Shown piece after piece: positions 24,144-31,669 of a stretch of DNA of 46,449 bases. The stretch's first letter is position 1. Each line of letters begins with the position of its first letter. The notes beneath the pieces are model-generated. The model was not told the DNA's origin. It ran no database searches and was given only the letters and a program-made list of their open reading frames with translations. This stretch comes from DATDVT01 sp035289905. GTDB lineage: Archaea; Nanobdellota; Nanobdellia; SCGC-AAA011-G17; GW2011-AR18. The stretch is from assembly GCA_035289905.1 (NCBI GenBank), contig DATDVT010000004.1:1-46449 (forward strand), read 5' to 3'. The translations under genes and the position numbers were made by a program.

Positions 24144-24740
24144 ATGAAAGTTATATCTAAATATATTGAAGATCTTATTTTTGAAATTGGAAGTAAAGAA
24201 GCATTATTAGTTTACAAACAACTAGAGAATAAAGAAAATGTCAGTGAATTTTTATTAGGAGAAAAATTAAAACTAACAATCAATCAAATAAGAAATATTT
24301 TATACAAATTCGACGCATTTAATTTAGTTAAATTTACAAGAAAAAAAGATAGAAAGAAGGGATGGTATATATATTTCTGGACTTTTAGAAAAGAGCAATT
24401 AGTAGAACTTTTAGTAAAGAAAAAACAAGAAAGATTAAAATTAATTGAAGAACAAATAGAAAAAGAAAAAAATTTTGATTATTATTCTTGTATTAACAAA
24501 TGTATGCGTATGCCTATTGAAACTGCAATGGACTATGAGTTTATTTGTCCTGAATGTGGAGACTTAACAAATCCAGAGGATAATTTTAAAAGAATGCAAA
24601 AACTTCTAGAAGAAAAAAAAGAGATAGAAATTTTATTGGAAAGTAAAGAAGTACAAAAAGTGCCACTAGAACCACCAAAAAAAATAATAAAAAAGAAAAC
24701 AAAAATAATAAAAAAGAAAACAAAAATAAAAAAGAAATAA
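24144..24740 (+). CDS. tfe: Transcription initiation factor TFE (TFIIE alpha homologue)
   Basis: This 198-residue protein has the TFE plan: winged helix at about 1-75 (GSKEALLVYKQLENKENVSEF region and KFDAFNLVKFTRKKDRKKGW) and a helical linker. A zinc ribbon follows with Cys 116, 120, 135 and 138 (CINKC ... CPEC); the first knuckle is CxxxC, looser than the usual CxxC. A Lys-rich tail, IIKKKTKI repeated, closes it. TFE stabilises the open promoter complex with TBP and TFB. The tail is encoded by a 21-base near-perfect tandem repeat at about 24676-24725 and is not typical of the family. Confidence 0.9.
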   Translation: MKVISKYIEDLIFEIGSKEALLVYKQLENKENVSEFLLGEKLKLTINQIRNILYKFDAFNLVKFTRKKDRKKGWYIYFWTFRKEQLVELLVKKKQERLKLIEEQIEKEKNFDYYSCINKCMRMPIETAMDYEFICPECGDLTNPEDNFKRMQKLLEEKKEIEILLESKEVQKVPLEPPKKIIKKKTKIIKKKTKIKKK

Positions 24741-24745
24741 AATTC

Positions 24746-25312
24746 TTAAAGATTTATTCCAAGTAAAGGAAGAATTATTTTAGAACCATCTAGAGGGGGA
24801 ATTGGAAGCATATTAAAGATAAATAACCATTTATTTATTTGAGAGGTATATACTAAAAATAAAGAACTTAATCTAGTTAAATTTTTCTTATATTTTAAAG
24901 TAATAAAAGCACCTATCCATAAAATTAAATTAATAAAAGGACCAGCAGCTCCAGTTAAAATTATCTGTATTTTAGTTGCATTTGTAAAAGTTACATATCC
25001 TGGTGCTAATAGCATAAATCCAGAATTAAAAATCTTTAAAACAAGTCCAATTATTAAACCCATACCCCAAATTTCATAATGAGCCTCTAAACCCATTAAA
25101 ATAGCTATAAACTTGTGTCCCATTTCATGTAAAATTATAGCTGGTGCAGCAACTAAAATAGAAAATTTAAAAAGTTTCCAGTCAAACCAAGAGTTATATA
25201 TAGGAATAAAATCATCTTTTTTTGGAGGTAATTTTATATAACCACTAAAGATATACCCAATTACTAAAACAGTAATTAAAATATAAAATATTTCTATTAT
25301 AGTAAAAATCAT
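24746..25312 (-). CDS. M50 (site-2-protease-like) membrane metalloprotease
   Basis: This 188-residue membrane protein contains HEMGHKF, the HExxH zinc motif inside a hydrophobic helix, and NMLPIPPLDGSKI, the NPxPPxDG-like third ligand motif. Both catalytic elements are thus intact. It is predicted to cleave membrane-spanning substrates. A second family member lies at 27204-27845. It converges with tfe, five bases apart. Confidence 0.85.
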   Translation of the reverse strand: MIFTIIEIFYILITVLVIGYIFSGYIKLPPKKDDFIPIYNSWFDWKLFKFSILVAAPAIILHEMGHKFIAILMGLEAHYEIWGMGLIIGLVLKIFNSGFMLLAPGYVTFTNATKIQIILTGAAGPFINLILWIGAFITLKYKKNLTRLSSLFLVYTSQINKWLFIFNMLPIPPLDGSKIILPLLGINL

Positions 25313-25344
25313 ATCTTTTTAAATAAAGTTGGTTTTATAAAAGT

Positions 25345-25515
25345 TTACTTCTCAAAGGCTAATAATATAAAAATTAAGCCAGCTAATATTAAAAAAACAG
25401 GTAAAAAACCCTTTACAATAGTTAAAAATGCAGACCACCATAGAGCAATTATCCAGATACTTCCTAAGATTAAGATTAAACCTACAACCCCTTTTGCTAA
25501 ATTTTCTACTTCCAT
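25345..25515 (-). CDS. Small two-helix membrane protein, 56 residues
   Basis: The frame runs from ATG 25515 to TAA 25345. The protein starts MEVENLAKGVVGLILILG and has two hydrophobic helices (about 9-28 and 32-53) with a Trp-rich turn (WIIALWWSAF). It lies just upstream of the M50 protease in the same direction. Small proteins of this topology are common in DPANN genomes. Function unknown. Confidence 0.5.
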   Translation of the reverse strand: MEVENLAKGVVGLILILGSIWIIALWWSAFLTIVKGFLPVFLILAGLIFILLAFEK

Positions 25516-25623
25516 AATAGTCAATTTTTATTTATTAATATAAATGTTTATATTATACAATTTATACAATACAATTTATCTTTTAAAACAAAGTTTATTA
25601 ATAATTAAAAATATGTATAATTT

Positions 25624-26415
25624 ATGAAAGATTTAATAATTATAGGAACAGGACCAGCTGGATTAAGTGCAGCTATTTATGCAGCACGTTATAAACTTAA
25701 TTTTAGTATAATAGGTAAAGAATTTGGAGGTGCAATAAATAAAGCACCTTTAATCGAAAATTATTTGGGTGTAAAGCCAATAAAAGGAATAGATTTAGTA
25801 GAACACTTTAGAGAACAAATAGATCATTTTAAAATAAAAATTATAGAAGAAAAAGTTATAAAAATAGAAGAAATAAAGGATTATTTTAAAATTTATTATA
25901 AAGATAATTCAATAGAAGCGAAAAATGTAATCTTAGCTTTAGGAATAAATAAAAAAGAAAAAATAATTGGAGAAGAAAAATTTTTAGGAAAAGGAGTAAG
26001 CTATTGTGTTTCTTGTGATGCACCTTTATATCAAAACTTAAATGTTGCGATAATTGGAGAAGAAAATATAGACTTACTTAAAAAATACGCATCAAATGTT
26101 TATTCTGTAAAAAATATAAAAGAAATAAAAGGAGATAAATTTGTAAATGGAATTATTTTAGAAGATAATAAAGAAGTTAAAGTAGATGGTGTTTTTTTAG
26201 AAGAAACAATATCTTCAATAAAATTAATTAAAGATTTAAGGATCAATCTGGACGAAAATAACTTAGTTATAGTTGATGATCTTTTTTCTACAAATATAAA
26301 AGGAGTTTATTGTATCGGTGACTCATGTAATAAGACCATCATTAAACAATTATCTGTTGTAGTTGGCCAAGGAGCTATTGCTTCATATTCAATTTTTAAA
26401 AAAATAAAAAATTAA
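25624..26415 (+). CDS. Thioredoxin-reductase-like flavoprotein with reduced NADPH domain
   Basis: This 263-residue member of the low-molecular-weight thioredoxin reductase family is about 45 residues shorter than usual. The FAD site GTGPAGLSAAIYAARY (8-23) and the redox pair CVSC (Cys 128 and 131) are intact, as is the late FAD motif around YCIGDSC. The segment that should bind NADPH is degenerate: after the CxxC, NVAIIGEENIDLL replaces the usual Gly-rich GGGDSA motif, and the Arg-containing loop for the 2' phosphate is missing. It may accept electrons from something other than NADPH. It ends four bases inside the convergent NYN gene. Confidence 0.82.
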   Translation: MKDLIIIGTGPAGLSAAIYAARYKLNFSIIGKEFGGAINKAPLIENYLGVKPIKGIDLVEHFREQIDHFKIKIIEEKVIKIEEIKDYFKIYYKDNSIEAKNVILALGINKKEKIIGEEKFLGKGVSYCVSCDAPLYQNLNVAIIGEENIDLLKKYASNVYSVKNIKEIKGDKFVNGIILEDNKEVKVDGVFLEETISSIKLIKDLRINLDENNLVIVDDLFSTNIKGVYCIGDSCNKTIIKQLSVVVGQGAIASYSIFKKIKN

Positions 26416-27194
26416 ATCTTTTTTGTCTTTTTGACAATCTTCTTTAGTGTTTTTTTACTAATCTTCTTTAGTACTTTCTTAATAATTTGTTTCTTTTCTT
26501 CTTTAGGTAATACTATATCTTTTTCTTCTACTGAAATCCTTGGTTGTATCTCTTCTAGTTTTTGTTCTTCTAACATTGCCTGTTGGATTGAATTTAATTT
26601 AATCTCTGGTTTTTTAGGTTGTAAAATTTTTTGTAATATTCCTTTTTTATAACTTTCATGAACTAATGGTCTATTTGGTTTATAACCAAATTTTTGAGGG
26701 TTAATTAAAAACCTTGGAGATTTATCTAGATCAATAAATTCATCCACAGCATTTTTTAAAAGAGAAGATGAACTTCTACCAAAACTCATAGCCTCTACTT
26801 TACATCCAAATACTCTTTTCAAATGTTCAACTAAAGGCACAAAATCTCCGTCACCAGAAACTAATATAACTACGTCTACTCTAGGAGCAATTTCTATAGC
26901 GTTTATAGCAATACCCACATCCCAATCTCCCTTTTTTCCCCCTGTATGAAAGACCTGTAAATCTTTTGCTCTGAGTTCAAAACCAATTGTAGATAATGCC
27001 TTAAAGAACGTATCTTCATCTTTCATATCTGCAATAATAGTATAAGCTAAAGCCCGAACTAATCTTCTACCCCTTACAGCCACATCTAAAACCTCTTTAA
27101 AGTCTACTTTAGAATTATATAAATGTCTTGCAGAATAATACAAATTCTGTACATCAACAAAAACACCAACTCTTTGTTCCCTATTAACTACCAT
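26412..27194 (-). CDS. NYN-domain (LabA/DUF88-like) protein with Lys-rich tail
   Basis: This 260-residue protein has a NYN/PIN-like fold: GVFVDVQNLYYSAR with a first acidic residue, then WDVGIAINAIEIAPRVDVVILVSGDGDFVPLV (partly cited: VILVSGDGDF) carrying the conserved acidic cluster of metal-dependent RNases. After about residue 170 a linker leads to a tail rich in Lys (KKVLKKISKKTLKKIVKK). It is probably an RNA-processing nuclease that binds RNA with this tail. GGAGG precedes the start. Confidence 0.85.
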   Translation of the reverse strand: MVVNREQRVGVFVDVQNLYYSARHLYNSKVDFKEVLDVAVRGRRLVRALAYTIIADMKDEDTFFKALSTIGFELRAKDLQVFHTGGKKGDWDVGIAINAIEIAPRVDVVILVSGDGDFVPLVEHLKRVFGCKVEAMSFGRSSSSLLKNAVDEFIDLDKSPRFLINPQKFGYKPNRPLVHESYKKGILQKILQPKKPEIKLNSIQQAMLEEQKLEEIQPRISVEEKDIVLPKEEKKQIIKKVLKKISKKTLKKIVKKTKKI

Positions 27195-27203
27195 TTTATC
27201 CTC

Positions 27204-27845
27204 CTATATTATTATATATTTAAAACTCAATATAAATAACCCAATACTCAATACAAGCACACTAATCCATATAATTTTACTCCACTTAAAGATTTTTGCA
27301 CCATCAAAAAGTGAGAAAGGAATCATATTAAACATTGCTAACATAATATTAATTTTAGCCCCATAAGCAGCAACTAGCTGAATAAAATTACTAGACATAA
27401 AATAAACTAAACCAAATAAAATACATAAAACTAAATTTGTTAAGGGTCCAACTACTGAAATCTTCCCATTTTTACTTAAACTTATCTTATGGCCAGTAAT
27501 CATTACTGCTCCTGGTGCAGCAATAACAAAACCAAATACAGACATGATTAAAGCCAAAAATAACATTTCATTAAATGCCCTAAATTCTGCAAACATTTTG
27601 TATCTTTGAGCAATAATTTTATGTGCTAACTCATGCAATAAAAAACCAGTACCAACAACTATAGCTGTTATTATCAATGACTTAAAAATTGCAAAACTAA
27701 ACCCACCCAAAACTATTGCAAAAGCTAAAGAAACAAAAAACCAAGCCTTAGTTAAATCTTTAATTTCTATATTAGATGTACTTAAATTTCTTCCTATCTT
27801 TATCCTTCTATACCCTTGTGGTGTTAAATTAACAAAATTCTTCAT
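27204..27845 (-). CDS. Second M50-like membrane metalloprotease
   Basis: This 213-residue membrane protein contains HELAHKIIAQ (HExxH) and NMIPFSLFDGAKIF, the Asp-bearing motif of M50 proteases. Five to six helices are evident. N-terminal residues 1-30 (MKNFVNLTPQGYRRIKIGRN) are hydrophilic. It is likely to be an intramembrane protease or a closely related membrane chaperone, upstream of the NYN gene with nine bases between. Confidence 0.83.
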   Translation of the reverse strand: MKNFVNLTPQGYRRIKIGRNLSTSNIEIKDLTKAWFFVSLAFAIVLGGFSFAIFKSLIITAIVVGTGFLLHELAHKIIAQRYKMFAEFRAFNEMLFLALIMSVFGFVIAAPGAVMITGHKISLSKNGKISVVGPLTNLVLCILFGLVYFMSSNFIQLVAAYGAKINIMLAMFNMIPFSLFDGAKIFKWSKIIWISVLVLSIGLFILSFKYIII

Positions 27846-27876
27846 ACCTTTATTTCTTTATTATCTACTTTTAAAT

Positions 27877-28506
27877 TTATTCTTTTTCTAGTTCTTTTTT
27901 TATTTTAAGAACCTTTTTATGTGCAATATGCAAAGGCAAAGGTAGCTTATTTCCTAAACAAAACTTCTGAGTTATATTTATAGCTTCTTCTATATCTAAA
28001 CCATAACCAGGTGATACATAGACTGGATTTGCAAAATCTTTCGACTTCATAGCTAAACCTCTTATTTCTTCTTTAAAATATATATTATCTTCTTTTAATA
28101 CCCCATTTAATAATCGTTTAGATACCCCTATAGAAGGTTTATTTAAAATTATTCCAACATAAGATGCTAAACCTAATTTGTTTTTATGTATTGCACCATC
28201 ACCCAAAATCATTATTAATTCAGGTTCAATCTTTAAACCCTTTAAAATGTCAACAACAACTGGACCTTCTCTAAACGGAATAAAATCAATATTATAAGGT
28301 AACTCTTCTTCGACAGTATTATACTTTTTCTCTAAAATTTGCTGAGAATCTTTATTTAAAGTAACAGCAGCACAAATCATTTTTTTACTAGTATTTAATA
28401 TATAAACTCCAGTAATAGTATTAAACTCTTTATTGGATTTATTTAAAGAAATTCCTTTAAGTAATTCTTTTTCTAACTCTTTTAATTGCTTGTATTGGAT
28501 CATCAT
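27877..28506 (-). CDS. Endonuclease V homologue, catalytic residues altered
   Basis: This 209-residue protein aligns with endonuclease V (deoxyinosine 3' endonuclease). It retains FREGP with the metal-binding Glu (80), KLGLASYVGI, KPSIGVSK, YVSPGYGLDIEEA and LHIAHK with the late His. Two key positions differ. The first catalytic Asp of the GVDxSY motif is Tyr 35 (TGVYIL). The Asp of DGQGxAHP aligns with Leu 101, with an Asp now two residues on (LGDGAIH). It may be catalytically weak, act on another substrate, or only bind. Family membership is secure, activity is not. Confidence 0.8.
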   Translation of the reverse strand: MMIQYKQLKELEKELLKGISLNKSNKEFNTITGVYILNTSKKMICAAVTLNKDSQQILEKKYNTVEEELPYNIDFIPFREGPVVVDILKGLKIEPELIMILGDGAIHKNKLGLASYVGIILNKPSIGVSKRLLNGVLKEDNIYFKEEIRGLAMKSKDFANPVYVSPGYGLDIEEAINITQKFCLGNKLPLPLHIAHKKVLKIKKELEKE

Positions 28507-28607
28507 TCTTTTAATTCTTTTTTTTGATTATATATTTTCAAAATATTGCTTCTATTTAAATCTTTTGATTGTATCTACTTTTTAGTAGTTGTATAATAAG
28601 AAATATC

Positions 28608-28615
28608 TTTAAATA
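28608..28615 (+). promoter_or_regulatory. TATA box for initiator tRNA
   Basis: TTTAAATA lies 23-30 bases upstream of the first base of the initiator tRNA gene. Confidence 0.5.
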
Positions 28616-28659
28616 TTACTTCTATTATTGATAACTTAGCGGGATAGGGCAGTTAGGAG

Positions 28660-28690
28660 AAAATTTCTGATTCGTTAGAAATTTCCTGTA
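28660..28690 (+). other. Initiator tRNA intron 1, D loop
   Basis: The central helix is TAGG (28654-28657) with CCTG (28685-28688). Bulges are AG|A and TA|T. The inner stem AAATTTCT/AGAAATTT is a perfect 8 bp around an 8-base loop. Removal gives the D loop AGTTAGGAGT, just as in other archaeal initiators. Confidence 0.9.
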
Positions 28691-28699
28691 TGCCCGTCG

Positions 28700-28730
28700 A
28701 GGTTATCTCTTTTAAAGGGATATCGCGGAT
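28700..28730 (+). other. Initiator tRNA intron 2, position 29/30
   Basis: The central helix is CCGT (28694-28697) with GCGG (28725-28728). Bulges are CG|A and AT|G. The inner stem pairs TATCTCTT with AAGGGATA, plus GG/TC beyond one bulged T. It joins TCG to GG to make the anticodon stem TCGGG. Confidence 0.87.
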
Positions 28731-28738
28731 GGCTCATA

Positions 28739-28763
28739 AGGGTACTGCACTGTGCCTTCGGAT
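28739..28763 (+). other. Initiator tRNA intron 3, position 37/38
   Basis: The intron lies in the canonical position. Central helix CTCA (28733-28736) with TCGG (28758-28761) has one C-C mismatch. Bulges are TA|A and AT|A. The inner stem GGGTAC/GTGCCT is 6 bp with a TGCACT loop. Confidence 0.85.
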
Positions 28764-28769
28764 ACCCGG

Positions 28770-28794
28770 AATATTTAATTTAAAATATGGGTAA
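28770..28794 (+). other. Initiator tRNA intron 4, position 43/44
   Basis: The central helix ACCC (28764-28767) with GGGT (28789-28792) is perfect. Bulges are GG|A and AA|A. The inner stem ATATTT/AAATAT is 6 bp. Because ACCC belongs to the anticodon stem, this fold competes with the mature stem, so intron removal may be ordered. Confidence 0.9.
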
Positions 28795-28827
28795 AGGTCG
28801 AAGGTTCAAATCCTTCTCCCGCTAATT

Positions 28828-30120
28828 TTATCTTCTAGTTGCTTCCTCATGATAGTCTGCTAATACTCCTCTAGTTAAAGCCAAATCTGTTCCTAGTTCA
28901 GCACAAAGAGCTGTCGCTCCTATAATCTCAGCAAATTTACGAGCAGAATATCTATATGGTTTAGCAGTTTTAAGATCCCTACAACCTAAAGCTTGTAATA
29001 AAGTATTTGCAGGTTCATATTCTATACCTCCACCCACAGTACCAACCTCTAAACAATACATATCTAGTGAATAAATCAAAGATCTTCCATTTGTTTCTAC
29101 ATCCTTATCAGCCATAGAACTAGTAACAATATGTCCATTATCTTGCCTATACGCAGGAAACATACCTCCTATAACATTTGCAACATGAGTGTTATGGGAA
29201 CCAATCATACCCCCAGCCCTATCAGAGCCCATATTCTTTGAATCAACAATATCTATAAAATCATTTACTGTTTTTTCATCTCTCGCAAGATATGAATCTA
29301 AATAATCAATAGGAATACTAAGAAAAGTTAATACTCTTTTTCCTCTTCCTAAAATTACATTAATTAAAGTTTGTTTTTTATCAGTACACATATTCCCTGA
29401 AACAGATTTGTAACTTACATTAGAACCATACTGGCTAACTAACCATTTGGATAATTTATGAGCAGCAAAAGTTGCTTTATTCATACCCATTGATTCACCT
29501 GTATTAAATCTCATCCTTAAATGAATATCCCTTTCACTTACAAAAGGCATAATATCCATCAAACGGCAATGATTCATTGTATGTTTTATAATCTTTTTCA
29601 TCGTATGCATATTTATTTTAACAAACCCAATAAAATTTGTAGCATCTTCAATAGAAATTGCTTTAAATAAAGGAGCTCTAGTCATTCCATAATCTTCTAC
29701 TATAGTATCCACTCCACCAAATTTTTTAGCATGAGATGCACCAGCATTAACTGCTCTAATTAATTGAGTTTCAGATGTAGAAAGAACAGGATAATATTCT
29801 CCTCTAGCAAAACAACCATTAATTATAACAGGCCCTACAAAACCATAAGATCCAATAAGACAATTTTCTATCTGTGGTTTTCCTATAGGTTTACAATCTG
29901 GAGAAGAAAAAGGAGCAATTAACTTATCCTCTAAATCCCATATTTTTGGTAAATTTTCTGTTCTTTTAACTAAAAATTCATAATATCTTCTTCTTAGGAA
30001 CTGGGCTCTTTTTTCTATTTCAATCCATTCATTCCTACTTACATTTCTTTCAGCTAAAAACAAAGATTCTAATTGATAGGGTTTTATTTCACCTTTAATT
30101 AATCTATCTAAATAGTCCAT
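28828..30120 (-). CDS. hmgA: HMG-CoA reductase (divergent)
   Basis: This 430-residue enzyme of the mevalonate route makes the precursor of archaeal isoprenoid lipids. Catalytic landmarks can be followed: ENCLIGSYGFVGPVIING, the Glu-bearing STSETQLIRAVNAG, GESMGMN, CTDKKQTLINVILGRGK with the active Lys, NTHVANVIGG then YRQDN with the Asp, and GVLADYHEEA with a candidate catalytic His near the C-terminus. Several motifs differ from canonical class I enzymes (ATTEGALVAS has become STSETQLIRA), so it is a divergent member. It is cytosolic, without the membrane anchor of eukaryotic forms. Confidence 0.88.
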   Translation of the reverse strand: MDYLDRLIKGEIKPYQLESLFLAERNVSRNEWIEIEKRAQFLRRRYYEFLVKRTENLPKIWDLEDKLIAPFSSPDCKPIGKPQIENCLIGSYGFVGPVIINGCFARGEYYPVLSTSETQLIRAVNAGASHAKKFGGVDTIVEDYGMTRAPLFKAISIEDATNFIGFVKINMHTMKKIIKHTMNHCRLMDIMPFVSERDIHLRMRFNTGESMGMNKATFAAHKLSKWLVSQYGSNVSYKSVSGNMCTDKKQTLINVILGRGKRVLTFLSIPIDYLDSYLARDEKTVNDFIDIVDSKNMGSDRAGGMIGSHNTHVANVIGGMFPAYRQDNGHIVTSSMADKDVETNGRSLIYSLDMYCLEVGTVGGGIEYEPANTLLQALGCRDLKTAKPYRYSARKFAEIIGATALCAELGTDLALTRGVLADYHEEATRR

Positions 30121-30192
30121 AATAGTAACATTACAAAAAGTTATTTAAAGCTTTATCAAAAGTTTTAATAGTTAATCAAATTTTATAATTCT

Positions 30193-30867
30193 ATGACTTT
30201 AGTATGTGGTACTGATGACGCTGGTAGAAAGTTTTAATTAAACTTGCCAAGAGGTCCTGTCATCGGTCCAATGGTAATAGCAGGAGTAGTAATAGAAGAA
30301 GAAAGACTCCCTTCACTTAGTGCTTTAGGAATAAAAGACTCTAAACAATTAACTTCAAAAAGAAGAGAATATCTTTTTGATAAAATAATAAAATTAGTAA
30401 AAAATTATAAAATTATTATTATTCCTGCTGAAGAGATAGATCAAGCAATATTATCTCCTAAAACTAATCTAAACTGGTTGGAAAGCATAAAATTTGCTAT
30501 GGTTATTAATTATCTAAAGCCAGATGTTGCTATTGTGGATTGTCCTTCAAATAATACTCGAGCTTATTCCGAGCATTTAAGTGCATATTTAAAGGATAAT
30601 GTTAAATTAATATGTGAAAATAAAGCAGATGAAAATTTCGTAATTTGTTCAGCAGCCTCAATTCTAGCAAAAGTTACAAGAGATAGAGAAATAGAAAAAC
30701 TAAAAGAAACTTATGGCCAATTCAGTAGTGGTTATCCTTCCGATCCTATTACCAAAGAATTCTTAAAAGACAAGTGGGATAAACATCCAGAAATCTTTAG
30801 AAAAACTTGGGCACCATATAAAGAAGTTTCACAAAAAAAGAAACAAATGAATCTAGGTGAATTCTAA
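30193..30867 (+). CDS. rnhB: Ribonuclease HII, gene interrupted by a 24-nt BHB intron
   Basis: Exon 1 is 30193-30227 and exon 2 is 30252-30867; spliced length 651 bases, 216 residues. The joined start reads MTLVCGTDDAGRGPVIGPMV, the RNase HII signature (GxDEAGRGPVIGP). Without splicing, an in-frame TAA stops translation after 14 residues, and a downstream TTG start would lack the catalytic Asp. Later catalytic residues are present: Asp in AIVDCPS and Asp in NKADENF before SAASILAKVTRD, and GYPSDP. The second acidic residue of the DEAGRG motif is Asp rather than Glu. The enzyme removes RNA from RNA/DNA hybrids. Confidence 0.88.
30228..30251 (+). other. BHB intron in the RNase HII mRNA
   Basis: The fold matches tRNA-type archaeal introns. 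The central helix is TGGT (30222-30225) with GCCA (30246-30249). Both bulges are AGA, each cut after AG. The inner stem AAGTTT/AAACTT is a perfect 6 bp with loop TAATT. Removal joins GGT AG to A GGT CCT, giving Gly-Arg-Gly-Pro in frame. The outer helix is poor (one C-G pair), so it is a relaxed form. The predicted cut sites give the exact family consensus. Confidence 0.85.
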
Positions 30868-30904
30868 AGTTAATTTTATAAATCTTTATATATATTTTAA
30901 AGTA

Positions 30905-31630
30905 ATGGAAACCCAGCAAAAACTATACGACATCTTAATCCAAAAAGATGATGTTACCTGGCAAGCCTTAATCCAAGATCTAATAAAAAAAGGGGAAATA
31001 GATCCATGGGATGTGGATATTAGTTGGCTAGCTCAAGAATATCTAAAAGAAATTAAAAAAATGCAAGAAATGAATTTCTTCATTTCAGGTAAAATGATTT
31101 TAGCCTCTGCTATTTTATTAAAACTAAAAAGTGAAAAATTACTAACAGAAGGATTCGCTTCTTTAAACCAAATAATGTTTCCTCCAGATGATTTAGATTA
31201 TATGGATGATTATATTTTAAATGATCAAAAAAAACTTAACTTTGAAGGAAATCCAAAACTAACAATTAAAACCCCGCAAGCAAGGAAAAAACGAGTTTGT
31301 ATTACTGACCTAATAGAAGCTTTAGAAAAGGCATTAGAGGTTAATACAAGACGTTTAATCAAAAGAGAAGAATTAGAAAGAATTCCTACTGATCTGGTAA
31401 TCCCAGAAAAAAAGATAGATATTAATAAATTAATTGAAGATATTTTTGATAAAATAGAGATCTGTTTAAAACAAGTTGATGTAATTACCTTTAAAAATTT
31501 ACTTACAGAAAAACCAGAAAAAGAAGAGATAATAAATACATTTATACCATTACTTCATTTAGATACATTAAAAAGAATAACTTTAAATCAAGAAGAACAT
31601 TTTGGTGAAATTAAAATAAGTAAAAAATAA
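30905..31630 (+). CDS. scpA: Chromosome segregation/condensation protein ScpA
   Basis: The kleisin subunit of the SMC complex, 241 residues from ATG 30905; an earlier in-frame ATG would overlap rnhB and adds an untypical tail. Family features are GEIDPWDVDISWLAQEYL near the start and FISGKMILASAILLKLKSE in the first helical domain. A winged-helix C-terminus of the usual kind includes FKNLLTEKPEKEEIINTFIP with LLHLDTLKRITLNQ. It bridges SMC heads to organise the chromosome. TATA-like sequence lies at 30884-30895, close to the start. Confidence 0.92.
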   Translation: METQQKLYDILIQKDDVTWQALIQDLIKKGEIDPWDVDISWLAQEYLKEIKKMQEMNFFISGKMILASAILLKLKSEKLLTEGFASLNQIMFPPDDLDYMDDYILNDQKKLNFEGNPKLTIKTPQARKKRVCITDLIEALEKALEVNTRRLIKREELERIPTDLVIPEKKIDINKLIEDIFDKIEICLKQVDVITFKNLLTEKPEKEEIINTFIPLLHLDTLKRITLNQEEHFGEIKISKK

Positions 31631-31669
31631 CTTTAAATATATACGATAATTATAATATATGGTGATTTT

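Larger units (their letters stand above)
28638..28824 (+). tRNA. Initiator tRNA-Met (CAT) with four introns
   Basis: The 187-base gene yields a 75-base tRNA after removal of four segments (31, 31, 25 and 25 bases). Exons give acceptor AGCGGGA/TCCCGCT with discriminator A, D arm GGGC-AGTTAGGAGT-GCCC, anticodon arm TCGGG-CTCATAA-CCCGG, variable AGGTC, and T arm GAAGG-TTCAAAT-CCTTC. The A1-T72 pair and the GGG/CCC pairs of the anticodon stem mark an initiator. The anticodon CAT is at 28735-28737. Every junction is predicted independently by a BHB fold and by the canonical tRNA shape. It ends three bases from the convergent HMG-CoA reductase stop. Confidence 0.95.

Noticed and set aside
30244..30867. 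RNase HII starting at TTG 30244 as a complete protein
   Set aside because: This start would delete the catalytic GxD segment, which is plainly encoded just upstream and rejoins in frame when a BHB-folded 24-nt segment is removed.
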